Origin: Verrucomicrobiaceae bacterium
Lineage (GTDB): Bacteria > Verrucomicrobiota > Verrucomicrobiia > Verrucomicrobiales > Verrucomicrobiaceae
NCBI GenBank assembly: GCA_016795465.1
Contig: JAEUHK010000008.1
Location: forward strand, 1 to 64,000
Direction: 5' to 3'
DNA length: 64,000 nucleotides
Shown: piece by piece, positions 8,654 through 17,109 of the stretch
Position numbering within the stretch: the stretch's first letter is position 1
How the letters are laid out: the number at the start of each line of letters is the position of its first letter
Translations under genes and position numbers: made by a program
Notes under the pieces: model-generated
Told to the model about the DNA's origin: nothing
Seen by the model: the letters and a program-made list of their open reading frames with translations, nothing else
The model's database searches: none

Positions 8654-8740
8654 TGAATGACATCCAAACTTCAAAGTTCTGGTGCCGCAGGCTTCTGATC
8701 CTGCTGTGTTCGTCATTCGTCATTCTGCATTCGTCATTCT
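8650..8740. repeat. Family A repeat words embedded in a coding start
   Basis: The right arm 8709-8740 repeats TTCGTCATTC three times. A short left-arm remnant (ATGATGAATGAC, 8650-8661) forms the start codon region of the secreted-protein gene. The words match those at 5719, 22577 and 36083. Confidence 0.65.
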
Positions 8741-9186
8741 CCCCCGCCCAGCAGCCCGCCCCCCTGCCAGCGAAAAAGCCCGCCACCGATGGCAAGGTCT
8801 GGGGCGCTCTCATCTACGCCACGACTGATGCCTCGAAGCTCACCGGCAGCGCCGAGCAGATGCCGGCGAATCAAAAAGACCTCCCGGCACGCTTGGCGAA
8901 GGCTTTCACGCCTTACACGCAGTTCGAAATCATCGGCCAGCATCTGCAGGATGTGTTCCGCGAGTATGAATCGTGGGTCGTGCCGTCTCGTGATCTGTTT
9001 TTGAAGATCGACTCGAAGGGCCCCGCGGCCGATGGCGGCATGAATCTGCATCTCCAAGTCTGGCGTGAGCAGCAGGTGCTCGTCAAAACGGATACCATCC
9101 TGCGTCCCGGCAGCCCGCTCTTCATCGGCGGGCCGAAATGGCGTGACGGGCAGCTTCTTTTCGTGCTCGAACTTCAGAAGAAGTAA
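8650..9186 (+). CDS. Secreted protein of unknown function, signal peptide encoded by repeat DNA
   Basis: 178 residues. Translation probably starts at the ATGA overlap with the anti-sigma gene. The first 33 residues contain RRLLILLCSSFVILHSSF followed by SPAQQ, a plausible signal peptide. The DNA coding for SSFVILHSSF is made of family A repeat words (8709-8740). The mature part is a small alpha/beta-looking domain with no motif I recognise (FTPYTQFEIIGQHLQDVF; FELQ-type C-terminus VLELQKK). As the third gene in the sigma/anti-sigma unit it may be part of the signalling pathway or a target. Function unknown. Confidence 0.7.
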   Translation: MMNDIQTSKFWCRRLLILLCSSFVILHSSFSPAQQPAPLPAKKPATDGKVWGALIYATTDASKLTGSAEQMPANQKDLPARLAKAFTPYTQFEIIGQHLQDVFREYESWVVPSRDLFLKIDSKGPAADGGMNLHLQVWREQQVLVKTDTILRPGSPLFIGGPKWRDGQLLFVLELQKK

Positions 9187-9189
9187 GGG

Positions 9190-9735
9190 CTACTCCCGCC
9201 AAATGCGGCCTTGGCCGGTGCGGAAACCGCGTTCGAGGCTTTGGAAGAGCGAGTTGAGCCGTGCTTCTTCCTTCAGCACAAACTCCACCGTGTGGGCGTG
9301 GGTCGATGCGGGATACGATTTCACCACTTTCGGATCGGTGAGCGTCGGCGAGACGCGCCCCGCTGCCTGCTCGAAGAGGCCTTTCGCCCGCTCCACGGCC
9401 TGCGTGCCCGCGTTCACGAGGTTGCTGCCGCTGTCGATCTTCACCGGTTCGAGGAAATAGAAGCGCACGATCTGCGAGGAGCTCAGCGTGAGGTTCACCT
9501 CGACCACGCGGGCCACGCCATCGGCCACATACTCATGCTTTGAGAGGGCGATGATCGAGTTGCAGCGCACGATGTAGTTCCCGCCTTTGAGGCGGCCATC
9601 CCACAGGCCATCGCGCGTCGGTTCGTCGCCTTGCTGCTGCTGGCCGCCTTGACCCGTTGGGTTCTGGCCGGGTGCTGTCTGAGCATCAGCAGCGATGGCG
9701 GTGAGGAGGAAAAAGGCGGCGAAGAGGGTTTTCAT
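9190..9735 (-). CDS. Secreted hypothetical protein
   Basis: 181 residues from the ATG at 9735. That start is preferred because it opens a clear signal peptide (MKTLFAAFFLLTAIAADAQ); the longer frame to 9855 would bury the signal. A Gln/Gly-rich spacer (GQNPTGQGGQQQQG) follows. The mature region has a strand-rich block (GNYIVRCNSIIALSKHEY) and a C-terminal helical part (EFVLKEEARLNSLFQSLERG). It converges on the preceding secreted protein with only 3 bases between stops. No family was recognised. Confidence 0.7.
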   Translation of the reverse strand: MKTLFAAFFLLTAIAADAQTAPGQNPTGQGGQQQQGDEPTRDGLWDGRLKGGNYIVRCNSIIALSKHEYVADGVARVVEVNLTLSSSQIVRFYFLEPVKIDSGSNLVNAGTQAVERAKGLFEQAAGRVSPTLTDPKVVKSYPASTHAHTVEFVLKEEARLNSLFQSLERGFRTGQGRIWRE

Positions 9736-9907
9736 GAGATTGCCGGAGGCTATCACAAACCTCACGCGGGAGAACAACCCTTTCTTTGGGGCGTCGTTTC
9801 GCGTTTTGTGGTTCCACGGCTCGAAAGCCCCATCGGTCAAAGTGGCATCATCCATTCAGTTTTGGCCCGAAGCGGCGTATTCTTGCCTGAAACCACCCCA
9901 CGCGCCC

Positions 9908-11287
9908 ATGTTCACCTTCACCGACAAGGCTTCCGTCACTACCTGCGATGGCATCACGCGCCGCGATTTCCTTTCTGCGGGCACTTTGAGCGCCATCGGG
10001 CTCACGCTGCCGAGTTTTGCCAAACTGAAGGCGGAAGGCAAAGTGGACCCAAAAAAGAGCAACAAGGCCTGCATCATGATCTTCAACCTCGGGGCGCCGA
10101 GCCAGCAGGATCTCTGGGACATGAAACCGGATGCGCCGAGCGAGATTCGCGGTCCGTTCAAGCCGATCCGCACGAAGAGCAATGCCTTCGAGATCTCCGA
10201 GATCCTGCCGATGCATGCGAAGATCGCGGACAAGTTCAGCCTCGTGCGTTCCTGCTATCACACCGCCGCCGCCGTGCATGACACCGGGCATCAAATGATG
10301 CAGACAGGCCGACTTTTCACCGGCGGTGTCATCACGCCGCATGTAGGCAGCGCTCTCGAATTTCTCCAGGGCCGCCGCAGCGATCTGCCGGCGCACATCA
10401 TTCTGCCGGAGACGATGGGACCAACAGGCGGCAACATGCCGCACGGCCAGGACGCAGGCTTCCTCGGCAAGGCGTATGATCCTTTCGTCCTGAACGCGAA
10501 TCCGTCCGAAAAAGACTTCAAAGTGCCTGATTTGCTGCCGCCAAAGGAAATCAGCGAGGTGCGACTCGAACGCCGCAAGCAACTCCGCGAACTGGTGGAC
10601 AGCAGCGTGCGGAATTTCGAATACAGCGAGCAGGCGAAGCTCATGGACTCGAACTTCGAGTCCGCCTACCGCATCATGACCAGCACGCAGGCCCGCGAGG
10701 CCTTCGATTTGACGAAGGAGCCGCAAAAGGTGCGCGAACGCTACGGCATGAACCGCTTTGGCCAGAGCTGCCTGCTCGCGCGTCGCCTCGTCGAGCGTGG
10801 CGTGCGTTTTGTCACCGTGAACACCTTCATCACCGTGTTTGGCGAGATCACCTGGGACATCCACGGCTCCAAGCCCTTCACCAGCATCGAAGGCATGCGC
10901 GACATCGTCGCCCCGATGTATGACCAGGGCTACAGCGCCCTCATCGAGGACCTTTTCCAGCGCGGCATGCTTGATGACACGATGGTCACCTGCCTCGCCG
11001 AATTCGGCCGCACGCCGAAGATCAATCCCGCTGGCGGTCGAGACCACTGGCCGAACTGCTGGACGGTCAATTTCGCCGGCGGCGGCGTGAAAGGCGGCGA
11101 AGTCATCGGCAAATCCGACGACATCGGCGGCTACCCCACCGAGCGCCCCGTCGCCCCGAAAGAAATCGTCGCCACCATCTACCAAGCCATGGGCATCGAC
11201 CTCCACACCGAACTCCCCGGCCCGCAAGGCAGACCCTTCCCCGTCGTCGATTTCGGCACGCAGGCGATCAAGGAGTTGTTTGCGTGA
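9908..11287 (+). CDS. DUF1501 family Tat-exported protein
   Basis: 459 residues from the ATG at 9908, which precedes a Tat-like signal (ITRRDFLSAGTLSAIGL, about 16-32). DUF1501 blocks follow: KKSNKACIMIFNLGAPSQQDLWDMKP (residues about 48-70, described as the family's opening strand), SCYHTAAAVHDTGHQMMQTG near 115, and FGRTPKINPAGGRDHWPN near 365. The fold is related to alkaline phosphatase/sulfatase. DUF1501 genes in Planctomycetes and Verrucomicrobia usually sit beside a DUF1549/DUF1553 cytochrome-type partner. None is present here; the downstream gene is a convergent amidohydrolase. The biochemical role is not established. Confidence 0.9.
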   Translation: MFTFTDKASVTTCDGITRRDFLSAGTLSAIGLTLPSFAKLKAEGKVDPKKSNKACIMIFNLGAPSQQDLWDMKPDAPSEIRGPFKPIRTKSNAFEISEILPMHAKIADKFSLVRSCYHTAAAVHDTGHQMMQTGRLFTGGVITPHVGSALEFLQGRRSDLPAHIILPETMGPTGGNMPHGQDAGFLGKAYDPFVLNANPSEKDFKVPDLLPPKEISEVRLERRKQLRELVDSSVRNFEYSEQAKLMDSNFESAYRIMTSTQAREAFDLTKEPQKVRERYGMNRFGQSCLLARRLVERGVRFVTVNTFITVFGEITWDIHGSKPFTSIEGMRDIVAPMYDQGYSALIEDLFQRGMLDDTMVTCLAEFGRTPKINPAGGRDHWPNCWTVNFAGGGVKGGEVIGKSDDIGGYPTERPVAPKEIVATIYQAMGIDLHTELPGPQGRPFPVVDFGTQAIKELFA

Positions 11288-11302
11288 GAGGTCGCGGCCA
11301 AC

Positions 11303-12268
11303 TCACACCTTCAGCCCATAAAACCGGATCGCGTTGCTGCTCCACAGCTTGCGTTGCTCGCTGGTGGGGCGTGAGGAGATGATTTGCTTCAAGGCATCCA
11401 CCCAGCCGCGAGCGGGGCTACCGAGGAGGCAGACGGGCCAGTCGCCGCCGAAGAAGACGCGGTCGGGGCCGAAGGTGTCGAGGCAGTGATTGACGACAGG
11501 GGCGAGGTCCTCGGCGTGCCATTTGCCCGGCGGGACGAAGGCGACGATGCCGCTGATCTTGCACATCACATCGGCGCGTGAGGCGGCGACGGCGTCGATA
11601 CCGCGTTTCCATTCGTCGGGGGTGCAGCTGCGCTTCAAACCGGGGCCGAGTTTGGGATTGAAGGCCTTGGGGTCGCCGTTGCCGCAGTGGTCGAGGACGA
11701 AACGAGTATCCGGGCATTCCTTGATGAGTTTCGCGGCATCACGAAGCTCCGTGGGGCGCATGGTGAGCTCGAAGTTGAGGCCGTGTTTGCCCAGCGTGCG
11801 CACGCCGCGGATGAAATCGCTACTCAAACAGTAGCCAGCGGGCGTGGAATCGCCGTGAAGCACCTGGCGCAGGCCTTTGACGATGCCGTTGCCGACATAG
11901 CGCTTCACATACGTCTCGAAATCGGACGATGAAGGCCGTCCGCCGATGGTGGCGGCGATGGTCGGCGTGTTTCCAGCGCGGCATTGGGCCACGATGCCAT
12001 CGGCTTCTTTGATGTGATCGCTCGGAGCGACATCGACTTCCATGTAGATGGCCTTCACGTTGAGGCCGGCGAAGGCTTGTTGGTAGTCGGCGGTGAGAAA
12101 ATCATGCCGCAGGACCTCAGGAGCGCCACCGAGCCACGGGAGATTCAGCTTCCGGCGATCCCAGAGATGCTGATGCGTGTCGATGATGAGCGCATCGGGG
12201 TCGCTCAACGAGGCGCAGGAGGTGAGAGCGGCTCCGGCGGAGGTTTGGAGGAACTGGCGGCGGTTCAT
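11303..12268 (-). CDS. Amidohydrolase family protein (lactonase-like), lipoprotein signal
   Basis: 321 residues from the ATG at 12268. This start gives NRRQFLQTSAGAALTSC, a twin-arginine signal ending in a lipobox, so the protein is probably exported and lipid anchored. The metal motif DTHQHLWD near residue 30 is typical of the COG3618/L-fuconolactonase-like amidohydrolases. Later histidines and aspartates are in FVLDHCGNGDPK (about 190) and FFGGDWPVC (about 277). Relatives hydrolyse sugar lactones or related cyclic esters. The signal peptide is unusual for that reaction, although exported members are common in this phylum. Confidence 0.83.
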   Translation of the reverse strand: MNRRQFLQTSAGAALTSCASLSDPDALIIDTHQHLWDRRKLNLPWLGGAPEVLRHDFLTADYQQAFAGLNVKAIYMEVDVAPSDHIKEADGIVAQCRAGNTPTIAATIGGRPSSSDFETYVKRYVGNGIVKGLRQVLHGDSTPAGYCLSSDFIRGVRTLGKHGLNFELTMRPTELRDAAKLIKECPDTRFVLDHCGNGDPKAFNPKLGPGLKRSCTPDEWKRGIDAVAASRADVMCKISGIVAFVPPGKWHAEDLAPVVNHCLDTFGPDRVFFGGDWPVCLLGSPARGWVDALKQIISSRPTSEQRKLWSSNAIRFYGLKV

Positions 12269-12310
12269 GGTGGTGACAGGCAAACGCACACCGCGGCCAC
12301 CGCTTTGCCA

Positions 12311-13396
12311 TCAAGCTGGCAATTGATAAAACGTGAGGCCGAGAATGGCATACACGGCGATCAAGAGAACGCCTTCCATCCAGTTCGACTCGCCGTCCTG
12401 GGAGATGAGGGCGGTGACGGCCACGGAGACACCGACGGCGACGACTTCCATCGGGGTGAAGATGAGGTCCATGGGCTTTCCGAAGGCATAGCTGGCAAAG
12501 ACGAGCACGGGAGCCACGAAGAGCGCCACCTGGAGGCTCGAGCCGACGGCGATGTTCAAGGAGAGGTTCATCTTGTTCTTCAAGGCCATCAAAACGGCCG
12601 TGGAGTGCTCGGCGGCATTGCCGATGATGGCGACGAGGATCACGCCGACGAAGACCTCGGTGAGCCCGAGCGTGTGCGAGGCCTCCTCGACGGCACCGAC
12701 GAGGAATTCGCTCATCACGGCCACCGCGGCGGTGGCGATGAAGAGCACGATCATCGACTTGCCCTTGCTCCAGCCATGCGTGCCGAGCGCCTGCTCCTCA
12801 TCGGCGTTCGGTTCGCCGACGTAGAGGTGCGTGTGTGTCTTCAAGCTGAAGAACAGGCTGAAGATGTAAACGATGAACAACACGACGGCGATTTCGAAGC
12901 TGAGGTCCTGTTCGTGAGATTTGCCGTTTTGACCGGCGACAAAGTGAAACACGGCCGGCAGCAGCAGGGCGATGCCGGAGAGGGCGAGCATCGTGGAGCC
13001 GATGGAGGCGGCGGTTTGATTGAATTTCTGCGTTTTGAACTTCAAACCGCCGCACAGCGAGCTGAGTCCGAGCACGAGGAGGATGTTGCCGATGATCGAG
13101 CCGGTGATGGAGGCCTTCACCACGCCGTGCAGGCCTTTACTCATGGCCATGAGGGCGATGATGAGCTCGGCGGCGTTGCCAAAGGTGGCATTCAGAAGGC
13201 CGCCGATGCCCTCGCCGAGGCGCTCGGCCAGATGTTCCGTGGCGCGGCCCATCCATCCGGCGAGCGGAATGATGGCGATGGCCGAGGTGATGAAGATGGC
13301 GACCGGGCTGGCGTGGGTGAATTCGAGCACGGCGGCGATCGGCACGAAGGCCAGGAGCCAGTTCATGAGGTTTTTGGCGGCAAAGAGGTCTCGCAT
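12311..13396 (-). CDS. Calcium/proton (cation) antiporter, CaCA superfamily
   Basis: 361 residues, hydrophobic, about 11 membrane helices. The two inverted alpha-repeats that form the ion site are visible: [16 protein letters not shown] near residue 93 and [17 protein letters not shown] near 265. Both contain the conserved GNxxE signature of CAX-type exchangers. The central loop is acidic ([10 protein letters not shown]). The protein exports Ca2+ (or another divalent cation) in exchange for protons at the inner membrane. It is divergent from the TerC gene, which is also a membrane protein tied to metal ion handling. Confidence 0.92.
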   Translation of the reverse strand: MRDLFAAKNLMNWLLAFVPIAAVLEFTHASPVAIFITSAIAIIPLAGWMGRATEHLAERLGEGIGGLLNATFGNAAELIIALMAMSKGLHGVVKASITGSIIGNILLVLGLSSLCGGLKFKTQKFNQTAASIGSTMLALSGIALLLPAVFHFVAGQNGKSHEQDLSFEIAVVLFIVYIFSLFFSLKTHTHLYVGEPNADEEQALGTHGWSKGKSMIVLFIATAAVAVMSEFLVGAVEEASHTLGLTEVFVGVILVAIIGNAAEHSTAVLMALKNKMNLSLNIAVGSSLQVALFVAPVLVFASYAFGKPMDLIFTPMEVVAVGVSVAVTALISQDGESNWMEGVLLIAVYAILGLTFYQLPA

Positions 13397-13514
13397 GCGG
13401 GCCGCTATCTAGGCTGGTGGCACCGCGGATCAAGCTGCGAGGCCTCCAGAGTGCAAAATGGCTGCATCGTTGGATTTGCGGCGGTCGTAGGACACGATAC
13501 CAGCACGCTTTCGC

Positions 13515-14297
13515 ATGAACCTCCTCACCTCCCTCCCGCTTGCCGAGATCAACTTTCTCGATTTTTCCTGGATCAGCAGCCCGGAGGCCTGGGTGGCCAT
13601 GGCGACCCTCACCGTGATGGAGATCGTGCTGGGCATCGACAACATCGTCTTCATCTCGATCCTCGTGGACAAGCTGCCGGTGGAGCAGCGTCCGCGGGCT
13701 CGTTTCCTCGGCCTGGGCTTCGCCATGCTTACCCGCATCCTGCTGCTGGCCTCCATCTCCTGGGTGATCCAGCTCAAGGAACCGATCTTCTCGGCTTTTG
13801 CTCATGAGTTTTCGGGCAAGGACCTCGTGCTCGTGTGCGGTGGTCTGTTCCTGCTCTACAAGGCCACGGTGGAGATTCATCACAAGGTGGAAGGCTACGA
13901 GGAGGAAGACGGCCAGGCTAAAAAGCCAACCGCGAAGGCCGCTCTCGGTGCCATCCTGGTGCAGATCGCCATTCTCGACATCGTCTTCTCGCTCGACTCG
14001 GTGATCACGGCGGTGGGCATGGTGGACCACATCACGGTGATGGTGAGCGCGGTGCTGATTTCCGTGGGCTTCATGATGTTCTTCGCCGGTTCGGTGAGTG
14101 ATTTCATCAGCGAGCACCCCACGGTGAAGATGCTGGCGCTGTCCTTCCTGCTGCTCATCGGCACCACGCTGGTGGCGGAGGGCTTCCACGTCCACTTCTC
14201 GAAGAACTACGTCTATTTCGCGATGGGCTTCTCGATCTTCGTCGAGATGCTGAACATCCGGATGAAGAAGAAAATGGCGGTCAAAAAGGCTTCCTGA
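13515..14297 (+). CDS. TerC family integral membrane protein
   Basis: 260 residues with about seven membrane helices. The family's paired acidic motifs are present: EIVLGIDNIVFISIL near residue 37 and AILDIVFSLDSVITAVGM near 153. TerC-family proteins have been linked to tellurite resistance and to Mn2+ export or metal loading of secreted enzymes. It ends in a basic tail (MKKKMAVKKAS). The gene is followed by a 220-bp gap with short GTTGTGCC repeats and by the hsp20 pair. Confidence 0.92.
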   Translation: MNLLTSLPLAEINFLDFSWISSPEAWVAMATLTVMEIVLGIDNIVFISILVDKLPVEQRPRARFLGLGFAMLTRILLLASISWVIQLKEPIFSAFAHEFSGKDLVLVCGGLFLLYKATVEIHHKVEGYEEEDGQAKKPTAKAALGAILVQIAILDIVFSLDSVITAVGMVDHITVMVSAVLISVGFMMFFAGSVSDFISEHPTVKMLALSFLLLIGTTLVAEGFHVHFSKNYVYFAMGFSIFVEMLNIRMKKKMAVKKAS

Positions 14298-14299
14298 GG

Positions 14300-14355
14300 C
14301 GTTGTGCCACAAACGGCACTTCGTTGTGCCGGAAGCGGCGCTTTTTGGCACAACG
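14300..14355. repeat. GTTGTGCC direct and inverted repeats after terC
   Basis: CGTTGTGCC occurs at 14300-14308 and 14322-14330, and its complement GGCACAACG lies at 14347-14355. The right arm can pair with either left copy, giving alternative hairpins. A T5 run (14342-14346) sits in the loop rather than after the stem. Confidence 0.5.
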
Positions 14356-14518
14356 AGCCGCGGTTTGAGACGTGGGATAAAGCCGCCGAAAAGCGCTGGA
14401 AGCTCGTGAAATCAAGGCTTCCAGCGTCGCATGGCCTGGTCTGGCACGGCGGATGCAGGGAAGGGGAGCGGAACTCGAAACTCCAAAACCCCAACACTCA
14501 ACCACCCCCATCCAAACC

Positions 14519-14956
14519 ATGAAACTCATCCGCTCCGCTCCCTCCGCCCTCGCCCGTGTCTCCGACTTCGACGAGTGGTTCCGCCATCCCTTCGCCGGCA
14601 TGCCCACGCTCGGCCAGTTCTTCAGCCAGCTCGGCGAGGTCTTCCCCGGTGTCACCTCCGACAAACTGGCCGTCGATGTCCACGAGGACAAAGACGCCTA
14701 CCACGCCCACTTTGAAGTGCCCGGCGTGAAGAAGGAGGACATCAAGGTCGAGCTCAACAACGGCATGCTCACCGTCACCGCCGAAAAGCGCGAAAAGAAC
14801 GGCGAAAGCGAAAGCAGCTACACCCTCAGCCGCGCGGTCTCCGTACCGGAAGGCGTGAACGTCGAAGCCATCGCCGCCAAGCTCGAAGACGGCATCCTGA
14901 ACCTCACGCTGCCCAAGGCCGAGCACAAGAAACCCCGCACCATCGAACTGAACTAA
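14519..14956 (+). CDS. Hsp20/alpha-crystallin family small heat-shock protein
   Basis: 145 residues from the ATG at 14519. An in-frame upstream ATG (14453) would add a low-quality tail encoded by repeat-like DNA. The N-terminus has DFDEWFRHPF. The alpha-crystallin domain runs from about residue 48 to the end, with KLAVDVHEDKDAYHAHFEVPG and the C-terminal IxL-type strand GILNLTLPKAE. These ATP-independent chaperones bind unfolding proteins. No Shine-Dalgarno is seen; the leader is C/A-rich (CCCATCCAAACC). A second, divergent hsp20 follows 112 bases downstream. Confidence 0.92.
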   Translation: MKLIRSAPSALARVSDFDEWFRHPFAGMPTLGQFFSQLGEVFPGVTSDKLAVDVHEDKDAYHAHFEVPGVKKEDIKVELNNGMLTVTAEKREKNGESESSYTLSRAVSVPEGVNVEAIAAKLEDGILNLTLPKAEHKKPRTIELN

Positions 14957-14964
14957 GCCGCCGC

Positions 14965-15027
14965 GTTTCAGGTTCCATGTTTCAAGTTCCAGGCCCGTCC
15001 TGAAACTTGGAACTAGAAACTTGAAAC
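14965..15027. repeat. Iterated-word inverted repeat, family C (GTTTCAAGTTCCA / GAAACTTGGAAC)
   Basis: The left arm 14965-14991 has two copies of a GTTTCA-GTTCCA word; the right arm 15001-15027 has the complementary words. It separates the two hsp20 genes. Half-arms of the family D CTCCA word follow at 15038-15066, directly before the second start codon. Confidence 0.7.
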
Positions 15028-15068
15028 CCAATCCCCCCTCCAAAACTCCAACTCTCCATCCCCCCATC

Positions 15069-15452
15069 ATGAACGCCACCTGCACCCCTTCCACCTGCGC
15101 TCCAGCCGCTCCTTCCGGCGTGACGGAATCCGTCCGCAAACCGCTCTACAACGTCAACGGCAACACCGACGCCTACGAAGTGCGTGTCGAGATGCCCGGC
15201 GTGCCGAAGAGCGGCGTGAAGCTCGACCTGGAAGACAACATCCTCACCGTCCGCGGTGAACGCGCCTCGAATGTCCGCGAGGGCATGAAAGCGCTCCACC
15301 GCGAGCTTTCCCCGCTCAACTACCTGCTCCGCCTGCGCCTGAACACGCCGGTGGATGAGGACAAGATGACCGCGAAGCTCGAAGACGGTGTGCTGAGCAT
15401 CACGCTGCCGCTCAAAGAGGCCGCAAAGCCCCGCCAGATCACGGTGAACTGA
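15069..15452 (+). CDS. Second Hsp20 family protein
   Basis: 127 residues from the ATG at 15069; the in-frame ATG at 15021 would translate repeat DNA. The alpha-crystallin core spans about residues 30-120 (YEVRVEMPGVPKSGVKLDLEDN, given as its first strands, and GVLSITLPLKEA near the end). The N-terminus is short and holds two cysteines (CTPSTCAP). It probably forms hetero-oligomers with, or acts beside, the upstream Hsp20. A clear rho-independent terminator follows the stop, ending the pair. Confidence 0.9.
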   Translation: MNATCTPSTCAPAAPSGVTESVRKPLYNVNGNTDAYEVRVEMPGVPKSGVKLDLEDNILTVRGERASNVREGMKALHRELSPLNYLLRLRLNTPVDEDKMTAKLEDGVLSITLPLKEAAKPRQITVN

Positions 15453-15476
15453 TTCACCGCCTCCACCACCCAACTC

Positions 15477-15516
15477 TGCCGCGACGTGCCTCGAAAGCCG
15501 TCGCGGCATTTTGTTT
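15477..15516 (+). terminator. Rho-independent terminator after hsp20 pair
   Basis: TGCCGCGAC (15477-15485) pairs with GTCGCGGCA (15500-15508), followed by TTTTGTTT (15509-15516). Confidence 0.88.
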
Positions 15517-15555
15517 AGCGCACGGCATGACCCAGGCTGCGATTGGGCGAAGCAA

Positions 15556-15677
15556 AGTAGCCATCTCGCTCCGCGAGATGAGCGGAACGCCTGGCAAACT
15601 CAACGGTTCACAGCCTCGATGGATCCTTCGTCTTGGCGAAAGCCTTTGGCTCATCTCGACGGAGCGAGATGGCTACT
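15556..15677. mobile_element. MITE-like element with 27-bp terminal inverted repeats
   Basis: The arms AGTAGCCATCTCGCTCCG... (15556-15582) and its complement (15650-15677) match over 26-27 bases with one inserted base. Each arm is itself a short palindrome (CATCTCG/CGAGATG). The 67-bp interior has no coding signal. It lies in a 343-bp gap (15453-15795) that otherwise holds only the hsp20 terminator and the upstream region of the permease. No transposase is present. Confidence 0.6.
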
Positions 15678-15795
15678 CTGCTGGCGCGTCATCGGTCGAT
15701 CTTGGAGGTTTCAGCCTTGCTGGCGCTTCAGTTCCTTTTTGGCCAGTCATCGGGACGCATCTTGACGATTCGAAAGCGGGCCGTTAGGAGGCGGC

Positions 15796-17109
15796 ATGGA
15801 TACGCCCACTCGTCACCAAGGCATCTCACTGCCCACAGCCACGGCGGTGGTGGTGGCAAACATGATCGGCACGGGGGTTTTTACCTCGCTCGGCTTTCAA
15901 GTCGGCGGCCTGCCGTCTGGTTTTGCCATCGTGATGCTTTGGCTCGTTGGTGGCGTGTGTGCCTTTTGCGGCGCGGTGTGCTACGGCGAGCTCGCGGCGG
16001 CGCTGCCACGCTCTGGCGGCGAGTATCATTTCCTCTCGAAGATCTTCCATCCCTGCGTGGGCTTCCTCTCGGGATGGCTTTCGGTCACCGTGGGCTTCGC
16101 GGCGCCGATCGCGCTCGCGGCGATGGCCTTCGGCAAATACTTCAGCGCCATCTTTCCGCATGCACCGGCCACGACGTGGTCGCTCGTGATGGTGTGGATC
16201 GTCACGCTGATCCATGTCGGCGGCGTGCATGTGGCGGCGAAGTTTCAAAACACGGCCACCTGGCTGAAGGTGCTGCTCATCCTCGTTTTCATCGTCAGCG
16301 GCTTTGTGATCAGCGAGGGGCAGGCAGTGAGCTTTTTGCCGAAGGCGGGCGATGGCAAGCTCGTCGGCAGCACGCCTTTCGCGGTGAGCCTCGTGTATGT
16401 GATGTATGCCTACGCGGGCTGGAACGCGGCCACTTACATCGTGGGCGAGATTCGTGAGCCGCAGAAGAATGTGCCGAAGGCCATCGCACTGGGCACGCTG
16501 CTCGTGACGGGCTTGTACATCGCCTTGAACGCCGTTTTCCTTTACGCCGCGCCGATGAGCGAGCTGGATGGCAAGCTCGATGTGGGGCATGTGGCGGCGG
16601 ATCGGATCTTTGGGCACACGGGCGGGCAGGTCATGTCAGCGCTGATCTGCCTCGGGCTGGTGTCGAGCATCTCGGCGATGACCTGGGTGGGACCTCGTGT
16701 GATGAAAACGATGGGCCAGGACCTCAAGCTCCTCGCGCCGCTGGCTGTCAGCGATGAACGCGGTGTGCCCGTGGCCGCCTTGTTTGTGCAGCTTTCCATC
16801 GTGGTGACGCTGCTGCTCACCGCCAGCTTTGAAACGGTGCTCACCTGCGTGCAGTTCAGCATCCAGCTCGGCTCGTTCGCCACCGTCGTCGGGCTCATCG
16901 TGCTGCGGTTCAAGCAGCCGGACCTGCCGCGCCCGTATCGCTGCTGGGGCTATCCGATCACGCCGCTGCTCTTCCTTGGCATCAGCCTGTGGATGATGAT
17001 CTTCGTCGCGAAAAAGCATCCGCACGAAACCCTCACTGGCATGGGCCTGATCCTGCTGGGATGGATTGTTTACTTCATCTCCCCGCGTAATTCCCCGACC
17101 GAATCATGA
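15796..17109 (+). CDS. APC superfamily amino acid permease
   Basis: 437 residues with about 12 membrane helices. The first helix carries the substrate-binding break (VVVANMIGTGVFTSLGF, near residue 20), typical of LeuT-fold APC amino acid transporters. A TAGGAGG ribosome-binding site (15785-15791) precedes the ATG. Conserved segments AGWNAATYIVGEIREP (about 207) and VRPY-like DLPRPYRCWGYPITPLLF (about 376) match the family. It imports or exchanges amino acids at the inner membrane; substrate unknown. The stop codon overlaps the next gene's start (ATGA). Confidence 0.92.
   Translation: MDTPTRHQGISLPTATAVVVANMIGTGVFTSLGFQVGGLPSGFAIVMLWLVGGVCAFCGAVCYGELAAALPRSGGEYHFLSKIFHPCVGFLSGWLSVTVGFAAPIALAAMAFGKYFSAIFPHAPATTWSLVMVWIVTLIHVGGVHVAAKFQNTATWLKVLLILVFIVSGFVISEGQAVSFLPKAGDGKLVGSTPFAVSLVYVMYAYAGWNAATYIVGEIREPQKNVPKAIALGTLLVTGLYIALNAVFLYAAPMSELDGKLDVGHVAADRIFGHTGGQVMSALICLGLVSSISAMTWVGPRVMKTMGQDLKLLAPLAVSDERGVPVAALFVQLSIVVTLLLTASFETVLTCVQFSIQLGSFATVVGLIVLRFKQPDLPRPYRCWGYPITPLLFLGISLWMMIFVAKKHPHETLTGMGLILLGWIVYFISPRNSPTES

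Noticed and set aside
14298..14518. CIRCE (HrcA) operator before hsp20
   Set aside because: No TTAGCACTC-N9-GAGTGCTAA sequence is present.
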